Notes: generated by a model from the letters alone, not told the origin. A stretch of DNA of 64,000 nt from Calothrix sp. NIES-4101 (GCA_004296455.1 AP018280.1:5378794-5442793); one strand, 5' to 3'; positions 45,108 through 54,543 are shown, counted from the first letter of the stretch. Translations and numbers: made by a program.

Positions 45108-46187
45108 TCAGCCTAATGCTACATTCCCCCAGCGCATCACGCAAGCACTGGCACTACTTGATGCCCCGACAGCATACATCAAAATAAGGTCATTTTCACG
45201 AATTTTTCCCATTTTAGCTGCATGGTAAAGATTATTAATAGATAGTACTGGTCCAATATTTGCATAATAGGGATAAAGATTTATTGTGCGCTCTGGATTA
45301 ATATTAAGTACGCGAACGCAAAAATCAGAGAACCAAGCCATAGGGGTACAAGAAACAAAAAAATCTATCTCATCCCAGCTAATACCAGCTTTTTCAACAG
45401 CACCGTCACAACATGTACGCAAATGCTCAGTTGCGGTTTCGCTCATTATCTTGTTTGCTCCTTCTGAAACTTGCATACGGAGTTGTGGATTGTTATATTC
45501 ATCTGTCTTGATTTCAATAGGAAATTGGTCGCACAAAACACCAGTATTAATTATTTTGCTGCTGAGAATGCCCTGATTCATCTCCAGAGAACTCACTAAA
45601 AAAGCTCCTGCACCATCACCGAAAAACCATGAGAGCGTATCATTTTCATCAGTTAAACGGGAGTAAGTACAGGAAATAACAACCAGTACATTGCGGTATA
45701 CCCCTGCTTGCACTAACGCTGAAGCTGTTTCTAATGCAATGGGCGCGCTAGCTGCATGTACATCCAAGTTCCAAGCGCCACATTTGAGTCCGAGTTCACG
45801 AGCCAAGAAGGCGGCATTTCCAAAACCTATTTGGTTTGGTAAAAATGACGAAACTATCAGCAAATCCACATCTTCAATAGAAAGTTTTGCTGCATTAAGT
45901 GTATCTATAGCAGCCTTATATTCTAAGGTGAGTGACGATTCCCCTGTACCAAGCACTCTTCTTTCTACAGTTCCACGAAACGGATCTTGCGAATAGGGTT
46001 GCATTGCCAACTCAAACTCGTTACTAGGTGTTGCGTAAGCGAGTGAGAATGCTCTTGCCAAGCCCATTTCTTCAGATTTTGCAACTAAATCGGGGTAATT
46101 TTCTTTGAAATAATCGTTTGTACGAATAACGCTAGGAAAACTAACAGCAAGCGATTTAATACCTACTGGAATATGCATTTTAAACAA
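45108..46187 (-). CDS. KAS III-fold protein with altered catalytic triad
   Basis: A 359-aa thiolase-fold protein of the 3-oxoacyl-ACP synthase III type. The fold is supported by FFGDGAGAFLVSS and by the C-terminal half with YYANIGPVLSINNL. Against E. coli FabH (DVAAACAGF) the nucleophile position reads DVHAASAP, so Cys is replaced by Ser147; the FabH His (VPHQAN) aligns with Cys280 (VSCTPM); the Asn is kept as Asn310. A Ser nucleophile is known in the acyltransferase-like KAS III homologue DpsC. The protein may move an acyl group or condense without the normal chemistry. It is convergent with the ThDP enzyme and no acyl carrier protein gene is adjacent. Confidence 0.85.
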   Translation of the reverse strand: MFKMHIPVGIKSLAVSFPSVIRTNDYFKENYPDLVAKSEEMGLARAFSLAYATPSNEFELAMQPYSQDPFRGTVERRVLGTGESSLTLEYKAAIDTLNAAKLSIEDVDLLIVSSFLPNQIGFGNAAFLARELGLKCGAWNLDVHAASAPIALETASALVQAGVYRNVLVVISCTYSRLTDENDTLSWFFGDGAGAFLVSSLEMNQGILSSKIINTGVLCDQFPIEIKTDEYNNPQLRMQVSEGANKIMSETATEHLRTCCDGAVEKAGISWDEIDFFVSCTPMAWFSDFCVRVLNINPERTINLYPYYANIGPVLSINNLYHAAKMGKIRENDLILMYAVGASSSASACVMRWGNVALG

Positions 46188-46750
46188 ATCTCCTGTAATT
46201 TTTTTTTAACCTATAAGTGATATTCCCCAATATTGAAATCTATATAGCTTTTGTCTAGAAAGGTTTGAAAAGATGCATTTTAAATTATTTTTCTAATAAT
46301 CTACAACCCTGAATAATATAAATTTCCAGACAAAACTTGAGATAATTATTATCTGCAAAATCAATATTTGAAGGAATATGAAATTGGAAACTAAGCTTGC
46401 AAACAATAGCAAACAGAGCAGTTGATATGTAGTGGGTAGACTGCACTTTAGTTGACGCGATCGCTTATTGTTTGATGTACCTGATTTTGATTTCGCTCTT
46501 GCAATTATTGCTTACTCAAATATAACTCTAGTCTAATTACTAAAGCCTCACGGTATTTGCGGGAAATTACAAATTGATTGTTAAAAGATTTAAGTATAAA
46601 TATCTAATATGCTAATTCAATATTGAGCAGGAAAAGTCAGTAATATATACTACACTATAATTGTTGTTGATTTGCACATAAAATAGCCCCTGTAGGCATC
46701 TCATTTTGATGCAGAAAGACTACAGGGAGGTTTCTAATTTTCAGCAAAGC
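46188..46750. other. Intergenic region, mostly featureless
   Basis: This 563-bp AT-rich gap lies between the starts of the KAS III-like gene and the ends of the ABA4-like gene. Apart from the terminator at 46688-46727 and one HIP1 site near 46456, nothing is recognised. Confidence 0.5.
46688..46727 (-). terminator. Terminator of the ABA4-like gene
   Basis: CCCTGTAG (46688-46695) pairs with CTACAGGG (46720-46727), with an inner GCATC/GATGC hairpin. On the minus strand it is followed by GGCTATTTTATG, and it lies 24 bp past the gene end. Confidence 0.75.
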
Positions 46751-47212
46751 CTATTGAGGATTAGTAATAATCGATTCTTCAGTATTTCCAATTCCCAAAA
46801 TTTTCTTACTAATCCAGTAAGTAAGAATATGAGAAAGTAAACCCATTGGACCAGCAAATAAACATAAAGCGAGAGAGTGGAAAGTCCAAATTCCTGTTTT
46901 TACTCCTTCTAAATAAATATATCTACCAACAAATAAATCCATTACCAAGAAATGAATCCATCCAGTTGCAGCAGCTTTTTCATCAGCAAAAAATTTGGCT
47001 ATATCTGCCAATTGGGGATTTGCTAAAGCTTGAGCATTTTCTGGTGTAATGCTAATCACAAATAAATAAATATAAGTTAAAGTAAGTGGCACAAAAGGCA
47101 AGTATGATTCCATTACTTTTTGTGTAATTTTCCATTTCGGCAGAAAAATCATTAATAGCCAAAAGGGAATCACGACAATATTGGCAAGATTAAATATTTG
47201 GGAAATAGTCAT
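46751..47212 (-). CDS. ABA4-like (DUF4281) membrane protein
   Basis: A 153-aa integral membrane protein with four hydrophobic segments (about 5-24, 40-55, 85-100, 112-135). The sequence GWIHFLVMDLFVGRYIYLEG is the signature of the ABA4-like family. In plants ABA4 is needed for neoxanthin formation; in cyanobacteria the homologues have been linked to carotenoid metabolism, but the role is unsettled. It is followed by a terminator and preceded, 80 bp away on the same strand, by cobW, with no clear functional link. Confidence 0.88.
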   Translation of the reverse strand: MTISQIFNLANIVVIPFWLLMIFLPKWKITQKVMESYLPFVPLTLTYIYLFVISITPENAQALANPQLADIAKFFADEKAAATGWIHFLVMDLFVGRYIYLEGVKTGIWTFHSLALCLFAGPMGLLSHILTYWISKKILGIGNTEESIITNPQ

Positions 47213-47292
47213 TGTTTAATTAATAATCAATGGTTAATAGTTAATTAGCGGTCTGAAGAACAAAGAAAGAATTGAGCAGTCCCGACTCTTTA

Positions 47293-48348
47293 TTATCTAC
47301 TCAGAGCTAATTCTATTTTCGATGCATCTAAATCGCGACCAATAAAAACTAGTTTAGTCTGTCTTTCTTCTTGGGTATTCCAGGGGCGATCGTAAAATTT
47401 TTCAAAGCGATTTCCCACACCCTGCATCACTAAACGCATCGCTTTATTGGGCACAGAAACAAATCCTTTAATCCGATAAATATCTTGCTGCTGTACCAAC
47501 TCTTGCAATTGATTTTGTAGTCTTTCTGGGTCAAAACTACGATCAAAAATTAAGTGTGTAGAAGTAATTTCTTCATCATGTTCATGTTCTTCTTCACTAT
47601 CATGATGGCTAGGACGACTATCTAAATTATCTTCCACCGCAGCTTCAAATCCTAATAATATTGATGGGTCAAGTTTACCCTGATTTGATTCGACTATTTT
47701 CACAATTCTAGGCAATTCTTGTTTAACTAATTCCTCAACTTTAACTTTTGAGAAATTATTCACTAAATCAGTTTTATTCAAAACCACTAAATCCGCACAT
47801 GCAAGTTGATCTTCAAATAATTCTTGTAAGGGTGTTTCGTGTTCTAAACTATCATCAGCTTGACGTTGTACTTCCACTGCTTCGGGATTACTGGCAAATG
47901 TTCCTGCTGCAACTGCTGCACAATCAACTACTGTAATTACAGCATCTACTGTGGCTGCATTACGAATTTCTTGCCAGCGAAATGCTTTTATTAACGGTTT
48001 TGGTAACGCTAAACCAGAGGTTTCGATCAAAATATAGTCTATCTTGTCACGTCGCTTTAACAATTGCTGCATTGTCGGTAAAAATTCTTCCTGAACGGTA
48101 CAGCATAAACAACCATTCGTTAATTCATAGATATTATTCTCATTATTCTCATTTTCGGTGCTTCCTTCATCTTCTGGACAAACCTGACAAGATTTTAGTA
48201 ACTCTCCATCAATACCAAGTTCGCCAAATTCGTTGACTAATACAGCGATACGTCGCCCTTGATTATTTTGTAACAGATGACGAATGAGGGTAGTTTTGCC
48301 ACTACCAAGGAAACCTGTGATAACTGTGACGGGTATTTTTGCTGCCAT
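47293..48348 (-). CDS. cobW: CobW-type G3E GTPase metallochaperone
   Basis: A 351-aa G3E-family GTPase. Walker A is GFLGSGKTT, the metal motif CLCC follows LTNGCLCCTVQEE, and the GTP specificity motif is LNKTDL. A His/Asp-rich loop (residues about 243-255, RPSHHDSEEEHEHDEE) and the C-terminal CobW_C domain (IYRIKGFVSVPNKAMRLV) complete it. It is thought to insert or deliver cobalt (or zinc) to target enzymes. The sequence is that of the cobalamin-type CobW rather than YeiR or YciC, but metal cannot be fixed from sequence. No Zur box was identified. Confidence 0.88.
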   Translation of the reverse strand: MAAKIPVTVITGFLGSGKTTLIRHLLQNNQGRRIAVLVNEFGELGIDGELLKSCQVCPEDEGSTENENNENNIYELTNGCLCCTVQEEFLPTMQQLLKRRDKIDYILIETSGLALPKPLIKAFRWQEIRNAATVDAVITVVDCAAVAAGTFASNPEAVEVQRQADDSLEHETPLQELFEDQLACADLVVLNKTDLVNNFSKVKVEELVKQELPRIVKIVESNQGKLDPSILLGFEAAVEDNLDSRPSHHDSEEEHEHDEEITSTHLIFDRSFDPERLQNQLQELVQQQDIYRIKGFVSVPNKAMRLVMQGVGNRFEKFYDRPWNTQEERQTKLVFIGRDLDASKIELALSR

Positions 48349-48557
48349 TTTTGCTTGATGTGTGGAGGTGCAAAGTCAAAATTAACTTCCTTTGCATTTT
48401 CCCATGCGATCGCCTACTTACTAGCAAATTAGCAACTTAATTTTTACAGATGACAAGGGGCACGCTCTTTGTGATTTTCCGCTTGCTGACGACTAACCCC
48501 AAAAAGAATGCCCCAATTAATTTTTTGTCAGTTTAGGCGAGAATCCTAACTGAATGA

Positions 48558-49271
48558 TTACTCAGCAGTTGCTAGTTCCGTACTTCCACGGCTACGACGA
48601 CGGGTTAAGGTGTTATAAAGCATTACACCAATCGCCTTAATCAAATTACCTTCTAACTCTTGGAACATTTTCATGTTTGCACCAAAAGCATCATTTGCTT
48701 CATTGACAATGCGATCGCATGTAGCTTCATCAAGTGGCATTTCATCTAAAGCTGCACGATATTTGACTTTGAAAGCTTTCTCGTCAGAAATATCCGCAAA
48801 CTCATAAAAGGCTGTGCCACCATCATTCAGATTCATGGCAGTTTCGGCAATTCCTTTGAGAATTTGTCCGCCTGATAAATCCCCTAAGTAACGAGTGTAA
48901 GAATGGGCAATTAATAATTCGGGTTCCTGTTCGGAAATCTCGCGAATGCGCTTGACGTAAGCTTCTCCCGCAGAGGAAAGCTGAACCTGTTCCCGCCAGT
49001 TTGCTCCATAGTAGAAGGCTAAGTCTTGTTCTAAACTTTGCTTGCGATAAAGCTCGGTGAAGTTAATTTTAGAAACAATGGGGTGGTTGTGGTGCTTTGC
49101 TAGTTCCTCTTCCATCGCTGAGTAAATGAAGTAAAAATTCCCAACTAGTTTGCGGTAGGAATTTTTTTCCACTACACCTTTTAAAAAGCACTTGACAAAG
49201 CCTACGTTTTCCGCCATCGTGTGAGCTTTTTTTGTGCCTACACGCAATTTGGACGCTAAATTGCTGCTCAT
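48558..49271 (-). CDS. ho1: Heme oxygenase (biliverdin-forming)
   Basis: A 237-aa all-helical enzyme that opens heme to biliverdin, the first step toward phycobilins and phytochrome chromophores. The proximal heme ligand is His17 in TKKAHTMAENVGFVKCFLKG. The distal helix motif LGDLSGGQILKG is intact. Length fits cyanobacterial HO1. No obvious regulatory motif; the reading frame before it is separated by 210 bp from cobW on the same strand. Confidence 0.96.
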   Translation of the reverse strand: MSSNLASKLRVGTKKAHTMAENVGFVKCFLKGVVEKNSYRKLVGNFYFIYSAMEEELAKHHNHPIVSKINFTELYRKQSLEQDLAFYYGANWREQVQLSSAGEAYVKRIREISEQEPELLIAHSYTRYLGDLSGGQILKGIAETAMNLNDGGTAFYEFADISDEKAFKVKYRAALDEMPLDEATCDRIVNEANDAFGANMKMFQELEGNLIKAIGVMLYNTLTRRRSRGSTELATAE

Positions 49272-49957
49272 GCTAAATTTCTCTACATTAAAAGGTCAAT
49301 TAAATTGAGATTTTGATTCTGGAAACTTCCAGACCCAAAATTCAGTGATACTCCCATAGGGGCGACTGTGCCGCCAGCACAAATCAACAGTCAAAAATTG
49401 AGCTACTAAAAGGCTAGATTAAGATAATTTGATAAGTATTTCTCTGAAAATGAATCAAATTGCAACAATTTGTAATTTTTGACACTTTTCTACATAGTCC
49501 CAAAGTTACTAATGTTATGTGATTAGATTTGGGATTGAACCTACAGATAAATCATTCTGTGATAAATTTTATCGATATCTTTAAGATATTGATTGCAGTT
49601 CGCAGGACTATAGCTTTCAAGGTGGATAACGACTAAGGTTAGAAACCAGGTTTCTTTGATTGAAAAATGAGAATTTTCTGAATTGGTTTGGAGAGAAAGC
49701 CGGTTTCTCACTTTCTCGAACGGTTGGTACGTCAAATCAAGGTTTTTCATCAGCACCTTGAAAAAGCTAGTTCTAATTCGATATGTTTGAAATTTAATTT
49801 TCTTGTTTAGGAAAATCCAAAAAATAAATTACTCAATTCTATTTTTGGAGATGATGGCGAGTTCAGGCTTACGCCTAAGATACCCTACAAAAATAGGATG
49901 TTAATTACTTGGAAGTCCCTGATTTATTGCGCCAATAGCCATTAACAAATAACAAAA
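49272..49957. other. Intergenic region with GGTTTCT-type repeats
   Basis: A 686-bp gap. AGAAACC-A-GGTTTCT (49641-49655) and a related GAGAAAGC-CGGTTTCTC (49693-49709) are short palindromic repeats found in many Nostoc-type genomes. A 71-codon minus-strand frame across them is read as repeat sequence. Nothing else is seen. Confidence 0.6.
49641..49709. repeat. Pair of palindromic AGAAACC-GGTTTCT repeats
   Basis: Two related palindromes, 49641-49655 (7-bp arms) and 49693-49709 (8-bp arms with one mismatch), spaced 37 bp apart in the same intergenic gap. Confidence 0.7.
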
Positions 49958-51127
49958 TTAAAATCCAGCGATGGGATCGATCGCTAATGGGTCTTCTGGT
50001 GTAGGCTGAGATTCGAGATATTTGCGGAAACTACGTAACTCATCGGGAGTCAGTGAGTGGCGAGATTTTTTGCGATAAGTTTGAAAAAGGTAATCTCTGC
50101 CCTGTTCGGTTGTCCAGTGTAAGCGTTGCATTTCGACACCAATTTTGGCGATGTCGTCGGAATTATCTTCGGGTTGGGTTTTCTTGTTGCGTTTACTGGT
50201 TGTGACAGGGTTTGCTTCTGGTGCGAGTGGATTTTCGATTTTTTCAGGTTCGACTGGTTCAGGTTCAATTTCTGTCGGAGGAATGTAGTTACGAGGAGTA
50301 AATTGCATCACATTACTCGTTGTGGTATTTGCTCCTGTTAAGCCGGCTAATGGTAATTGTTCGGGTGCAGGTTCAGGAGCAGCCAAAGATTCCAGAGGTA
50401 TGTCTAATAATGTTTCTGGAAATGTTTCTGGAAATGTTTCTGGAAATGTTTCGGGGAGAGACTCTGGTAGATTTACTGGAAGAGTTTGATTTGTCTGTTG
50501 GTTTAAATCTTGACTTAAATCTTGACTTAAATCTTTATTTGAGTTTTTGCGATTTATATCTTTACTCGCCGCAGTCGTTTTACTTTTGCTTGAGGAGTTT
50601 GATTTTGCTGGTGCGGGAACTTCCTCCAGTTCGGATACAGAACTTAATTGTGGCACTAAGTTAGGCTGTAAATTGGGTTGTGAATCAGGTTCGGGTACGT
50701 CTATTTTCTGAGTTCCCTTGTCTTTTAAAATACTTGATTCAGTTTCCGTGGCAATAATTGGATTTGATTTTTCTAGATTTGGTTTTTCTAGATTTGGTGT
50801 TTCTAGACTCGCCTCCACAGGTGCGGAAATAGTGGAAATATTCAGGGTAATATCTGTGTTCGGAGTGCTATTTTTTGAAGGAGCGATCGCATTTGATGGT
50901 ACTGCTGGCTCTTGTGTAACAGTCTCAACAGTTCCAAAAATAGCTAATGCTCTTTCCCTAGCACGATCTTCGGCTTCTTCAATAACTTCTGCTGCTGCCA
51001 TCCCAGTCGTACGAATCACACCTTCAACTTGCAAGCTAGCTTTGACAACATACTTGCCGTTATAGATTTGAACTAACTCGCTGACTAGGCAGCCTGTGGG
51101 ATATAACTTTTGAAACGAACCCAACAT
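49958..51127 (-). CDS. Cyanobacterial protein with low-complexity linker, function unknown
   Basis: A 389-aa protein from the ATG at 51125-51127. The first 70 residues (YVVKASLQVEGVIRTTGMAAAE) are folded and look like a small RNA-binding-type alpha/beta domain. A long middle part is low-complexity, rich in Pro, Glu, Thr and Ser, including the tandem FPET unit (ESLPETFPETFPETFPETL) and repeated LE(T/K)PN. The last 70 residues (DIAKIGVEMQRLHWTTEQG, then RKKSRHSLTPDELRSFRKYL) form a helical domain. No enzyme motif. I have seen this layout only as a hypothetical cyanobacterial protein. Confidence 0.75.
   Translation of the reverse strand: MLGSFQKLYPTGCLVSELVQIYNGKYVVKASLQVEGVIRTTGMAAAEVIEEAEDRARERALAIFGTVETVTQEPAVPSNAIAPSKNSTPNTDITLNISTISAPVEASLETPNLEKPNLEKSNPIIATETESSILKDKGTQKIDVPEPDSQPNLQPNLVPQLSSVSELEEVPAPAKSNSSSKSKTTAASKDINRKNSNKDLSQDLSQDLNQQTNQTLPVNLPESLPETFPETFPETFPETLLDIPLESLAAPEPAPEQLPLAGLTGANTTTSNVMQFTPRNYIPPTEIEPEPVEPEKIENPLAPEANPVTTSKRNKKTQPEDNSDDIAKIGVEMQRLHWTTEQGRDYLFQTYRKKSRHSLTPDELRSFRKYLESQPTPEDPLAIDPIAGF
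50407..50449 (-). repeat. In-gene 12-bp tandem repeat encoding FPET
   Basis: About three and a half copies of a 12-base unit in the linker of the gene at 49958-51127. A second array of a Leu/Ser-Gln-Asp unit lies at about 50506-50535. Both keep the frame. Confidence 0.7.
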
Positions 51128-52176
51128 AAACTTTGTCACCAAAATCAAAATAACTGCTGTAAAAACACTGCTTCAGCTTGCCGATTTAACTCTAACCTGT
51201 GGTAATAATCGCGTTAAACGTGTCGCTTGCAACTTAGCGTTACCATAGCTAGCACCGACGCACAGTGTGTTGAGTGTTGTATCTAATTCCTTTTTGCCTG
51301 ACTTTTTTCTAACATCTAGCGTCCCGATTGTAGCACGGTGTTGAAAACGATGATTTTTGGTTACAGTGGATTGGTTTAGGTTACATGTAGCGCAATGCTA
51401 TACTAATTACCTGATTTGATATCCAGAAGTATTTTCTGGAAGTACGCTCTAAATCTACAATAATGAAGGTAAGGTTCGCCCTCACTCTTAGTCCAACTGT
51501 TATCCTCATTGTTACCGATTCTACATATAGGACAGTTGGGTTTACTGATAGTTTCTCCTAGTTAAAATTTGGAGATAAATGGCGTAAAACTACCTTCAAT
51601 GCTTGACAATCTGACACCTGTGATTCCCGCCTTTCTTGGTGTATGAGTTGTTTTTAGAGAGTTCTCTAAATCAATCCTCTCTGAAAGAAAGTTACGTAAT
51701 TACCGATTAAGGGGTATCACTATCGTCCGTGGATTGTGAGATTGGCTCATCAATTTAGGGGACATTGACGAACCGAACTCTCTCGCTTGTCGTGCAGTAG
51801 AAAGGAACGCGGATGCAAATCGACTTATTCGTTTGAGTGTAGTCGTTTTCGCTTCTTATCAAATTTTAATTGCTCTGAAATTTGGAGCCAGTTGAAATCT
51901 AGTGCGCCAGTTGTTAGGTGGTGAGTCCACTCGGCAGTGTCGGCGAGATAACCCTGTTGGGCAAAGCTGTTCCCCTTTACTGTTGCGGAACGCTTTCCGG
52001 AGGGTAGGGTTTCCCTCCGCAGGGATTCTCGAAGAGTGCCTTTAGGGTTTCTGTCTTGTCGTAGCTTGCGGCTTAACAAGATTAGTGGCAGCCCTGAAGG
52101 GTGAGGGTATATAGCAAAGAACCCGTTTCAACAACACAACAACAAATGATGTTTTGACCAAAGGTCGGTTCACTGC
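51128..52176. other. Long intergenic region before the RNase R-like gene
   Basis: The longest gene-free stretch of the window. It contains an imperfect inverted repeat (CCAACTGT 51493-51500 with ACAGTTGG 51532-51539), a GC-rich hairpin CGGAGGG/CCCTCCG (51998-52004 with 52013-52019) and a minus-strand 84-codon frame (51825-52079) that reads as a dispersed repeat (LRRETLPSGKRSATVKG). No rpsR or rpmG gene is found, although these often sit before rnr in cyanobacteria. Confidence 0.55.
51998..52019. repeat. Hairpin repeat CGGAGGG/CCCTCCG
   Basis: A 7-bp perfect stem and 8-nt loop. Its surroundings are GC-rich against an AT-rich background and include the tag that translates as LRRETLPSGKRSATVKG, a repeat tag often met in Nostoc-type intergenic DNA. 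Confidence 0.6.
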
Positions 52177-54543
52177 ATGGAATTTTCAATCGCTACACTC
52201 CTTGCCAATTTCACCGATGATAAATTGGTAGCTCGTAAATTGCTGGAAAAGAAACTTGGCTGCGAAGACGAACTGAGCTTGCACAAGCTTCATATTGCTT
52301 TGGAGGTTCTAGAAAAAATCGGGATTTTGGCGAAAGAGCGGGGCAAATATCGCCGTGTAACCGAAGAAGGAATAATTGAAGCTAAACTGCGTTGTTCGAG
52401 TAAGGGCTTTTGCTTTGCCATCCAAGATGTCGAAGGGGCTGAAGACATCTACATTCGCGAAAGTCATTTAAGTAATGCGTGGAATGGCGATCGCGTTTTG
52501 GTTCGGGTGCTCAAAGAAGGCAGTCGCCGTCGTTCTCCGGAAGGCGAGGTCAAATTAATTTTAGAGCGTTCTAACCATACTTTATTGGCAAGGATTAAAC
52601 AGGTGGAAAGTGGTTTTCGCGCCGTTCCTCTGGATGACCGCTTACTATTTGAGTTAAAGCTGCAAAACAATCTGACGGCTTTGGAAGAAGCTATCGACCA
52701 TTTGGCACATGTGGAGGTATTACGATATCCTCTGGCGCAATATCCACCCTTAGGGCGAGTTGTGCAAATTCTTGGTAGTGACGCAGAAGCCGCAGCTGAC
52801 ATCGATTTGGTGACTTGTAAGCATGACTTGGCGCGGACTTTTTCCGATGCTGTATTGGATGCCGCATCAAAGTTACCCAAAAAATTGCTCAAAGCAGATT
52901 TAAAAAATCGCCTCGATTTACGCGATCGCTTTACCATTACGATTGGGGCTGGTGGTATAAATGGCGATTCCAAGTTTGTGGAAAATGCTTTCTCCTTGGA
53001 AACCACTGCCGATGGTAATTATTTGGTGGGTTTCCATATTAGCGATGCCACTCACTATATCCTCCCTGATGAAATCCTCGATCGCGAAGCCCTCAAACGC
53101 GGACGCTCGATTTATTTGGGCGAATTATTCCTACCCATGTTACCCGATGCGGTCATGGATAAATGTGCTTTGGTTGCTGGTAGCGATCGCTTGGCGCTGT
53201 CGTTTTTAATCACCCTAGAAGCAAAAACAGGTCAAGTCTTGGAGTGGGAAATTAATCCTAGTGTTGTCAAAGTTGACAAACACATGACCCAAGAGCAAGC
53301 CACAACAGTCCTGGAAGGAAAAGGCAGAAAAACCAAAGATTCTGCCGAAACCGTGGAAATGCTGCAAGTCCTGCAACGTTTAACTAATGCCCTGAAAAAA
53401 ATTCGCCTGGGACGCGGAAGTTTGCAGTTAAATCTGCCTCCTAACCAAAATCCTTACTATGACGAAGGCATTTTGGGATGTGTAATCGCAACCAACTCCA
53501 GCATTAGGTCGATATTTACCGAGTTGGTATTACTGTGCAACCAGCTCATGGCAAGTCACTTAAATGCCATGGGTGTTCCCGCAATTTGGCGCGTTCAAGG
53601 GGCACCCGATGCCGAAGACGTGCAGGAAATGCTCAAATTAGCGATTAATTTGGGTGTGGAACTTTCGCTTCCCGAAGATGTCGATGTCCAACCCCTCGAC
53701 TACCAACACCTAACTCAAGTCTTCGCCGAATCTGCATCGGAGCAGGTTTTAACCTATCTTCTCCAAGATACTTTGAAACCTTCTTTGTATACGACGAATA
53801 AAGCACCGCATTTTGGCTTATCCCTACCCGAATATACCCACTTTACGGCTCCGTTGCGGCGTTATCCCGATTTACTCATGCAACGGGTATATCATAGCCT
53901 CCTGGAACACGGACGCGATCGCCGTAATACTCGTGTGAAAGAACGAGTTAACCTCCGTTCTTCAGCTTCCCACGCCGAAATCAACTGGAATGTCCTTCCT
54001 CCCGAATTACAAAGCGAGTTACAAAGCGATTTAACACGGGTAATTACCCAACTCAACGATCGCGAGAAGGAAGTTCAAGAAGCCGAAGCGGATTTGGCTG
54101 GTTTGCAACGTGCTTCCCTGATGAAGCAACGCATCGGTGAAGTCTTTAGTGGTGTAATTACTGGTGTTCAATCATACGGATTCTTTGTAGAAATTGAAGT
54201 CCCCGCAACAGATGAAAACAGCCCCACACCTTTACGGGTAGAAGGTTTAGTACATGTTAGTTCTCTCAAAGATGACTGGTACGAGTATCGAGCGAGACAG
54301 CAAGCCCTATTCGGGCGCAAAAATAGAGCCTCCTATAGATTAGGCGATCGCGTGGCTGTCCAAGTCAAGAGCGTTGATTACTACCGTCAACAAATCGATT
54401 TAGTTACCGTTAGCAGCGATGGTACACCTATCGTTAGCAAAGATTACAACGTTAACGGCGATATGCCATTGTATATGGCAAACGACATCGACAACGACGA
54501 TGACGACGACGAACTTGATGACTTTGAAGACGACGACGAATAA
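52177..54543 (+). CDS. rnr: RNase II/RNase R family protein with atypical active site
   Basis: A 788-aa protein with N-terminal cold-shock-type OB domains (AKLRCSSKGFCFAIQDVEG), an RNB domain and a C-terminal S1 domain (GVITGVQSYGFFVEIE), ending in a very acidic tail (DDDDDELDDFEDDDE). The RNB motif HFTAPLRRYPDLLMQR is normal. But where RNase II and R have TID...DxDD acidic residues for two magnesium ions, this protein reads TIGAGGING then DSKFVENAF (residues about 264-272), without the Asp pair. RNase II-type exonucleases degrade RNA 3' to 5'. Either the family uses other residues or the enzyme is degenerate. ubiX follows 127 bp later. Confidence 0.9.
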   Translation: MEFSIATLLANFTDDKLVARKLLEKKLGCEDELSLHKLHIALEVLEKIGILAKERGKYRRVTEEGIIEAKLRCSSKGFCFAIQDVEGAEDIYIRESHLSNAWNGDRVLVRVLKEGSRRRSPEGEVKLILERSNHTLLARIKQVESGFRAVPLDDRLLFELKLQNNLTALEEAIDHLAHVEVLRYPLAQYPPLGRVVQILGSDAEAAADIDLVTCKHDLARTFSDAVLDAASKLPKKLLKADLKNRLDLRDRFTITIGAGGINGDSKFVENAFSLETTADGNYLVGFHISDATHYILPDEILDREALKRGRSIYLGELFLPMLPDAVMDKCALVAGSDRLALSFLITLEAKTGQVLEWEINPSVVKVDKHMTQEQATTVLEGKGRKTKDSAETVEMLQVLQRLTNALKKIRLGRGSLQLNLPPNQNPYYDEGILGCVIATNSSIRSIFTELVLLCNQLMASHLNAMGVPAIWRVQGAPDAEDVQEMLKLAINLGVELSLPEDVDVQPLDYQHLTQVFAESASEQVLTYLLQDTLKPSLYTTNKAPHFGLSLPEYTHFTAPLRRYPDLLMQRVYHSLLEHGRDRRNTRVKERVNLRSSASHAEINWNVLPPELQSELQSDLTRVITQLNDREKEVQEAEADLAGLQRASLMKQRIGEVFSGVITGVQSYGFFVEIEVPATDENSPTPLRVEGLVHVSSLKDDWYEYRARQQALFGRKNRASYRLGDRVAVQVKSVDYYRQQIDLVTVSSDGTPIVSKDYNVNGDMPLYMANDIDNDDDDDELDDFEDDDE

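Noticed and set aside
48349..48557. Cobalamin riboswitch or Zur box near cobW
   Set aside because: No B12-box or clear Zur palindrome was seen.
49541..49756. 71-codon minus-strand frame
   Set aside because: Covers two palindromic GGTTTCT repeats, so it is best read as repeat DNA.
51825..52079. 84-codon minus-strand frame
   Set aside because: Contains the dispersed-repeat tag LRRETLPSGKRSATVKG and no convincing start; not called as a gene.
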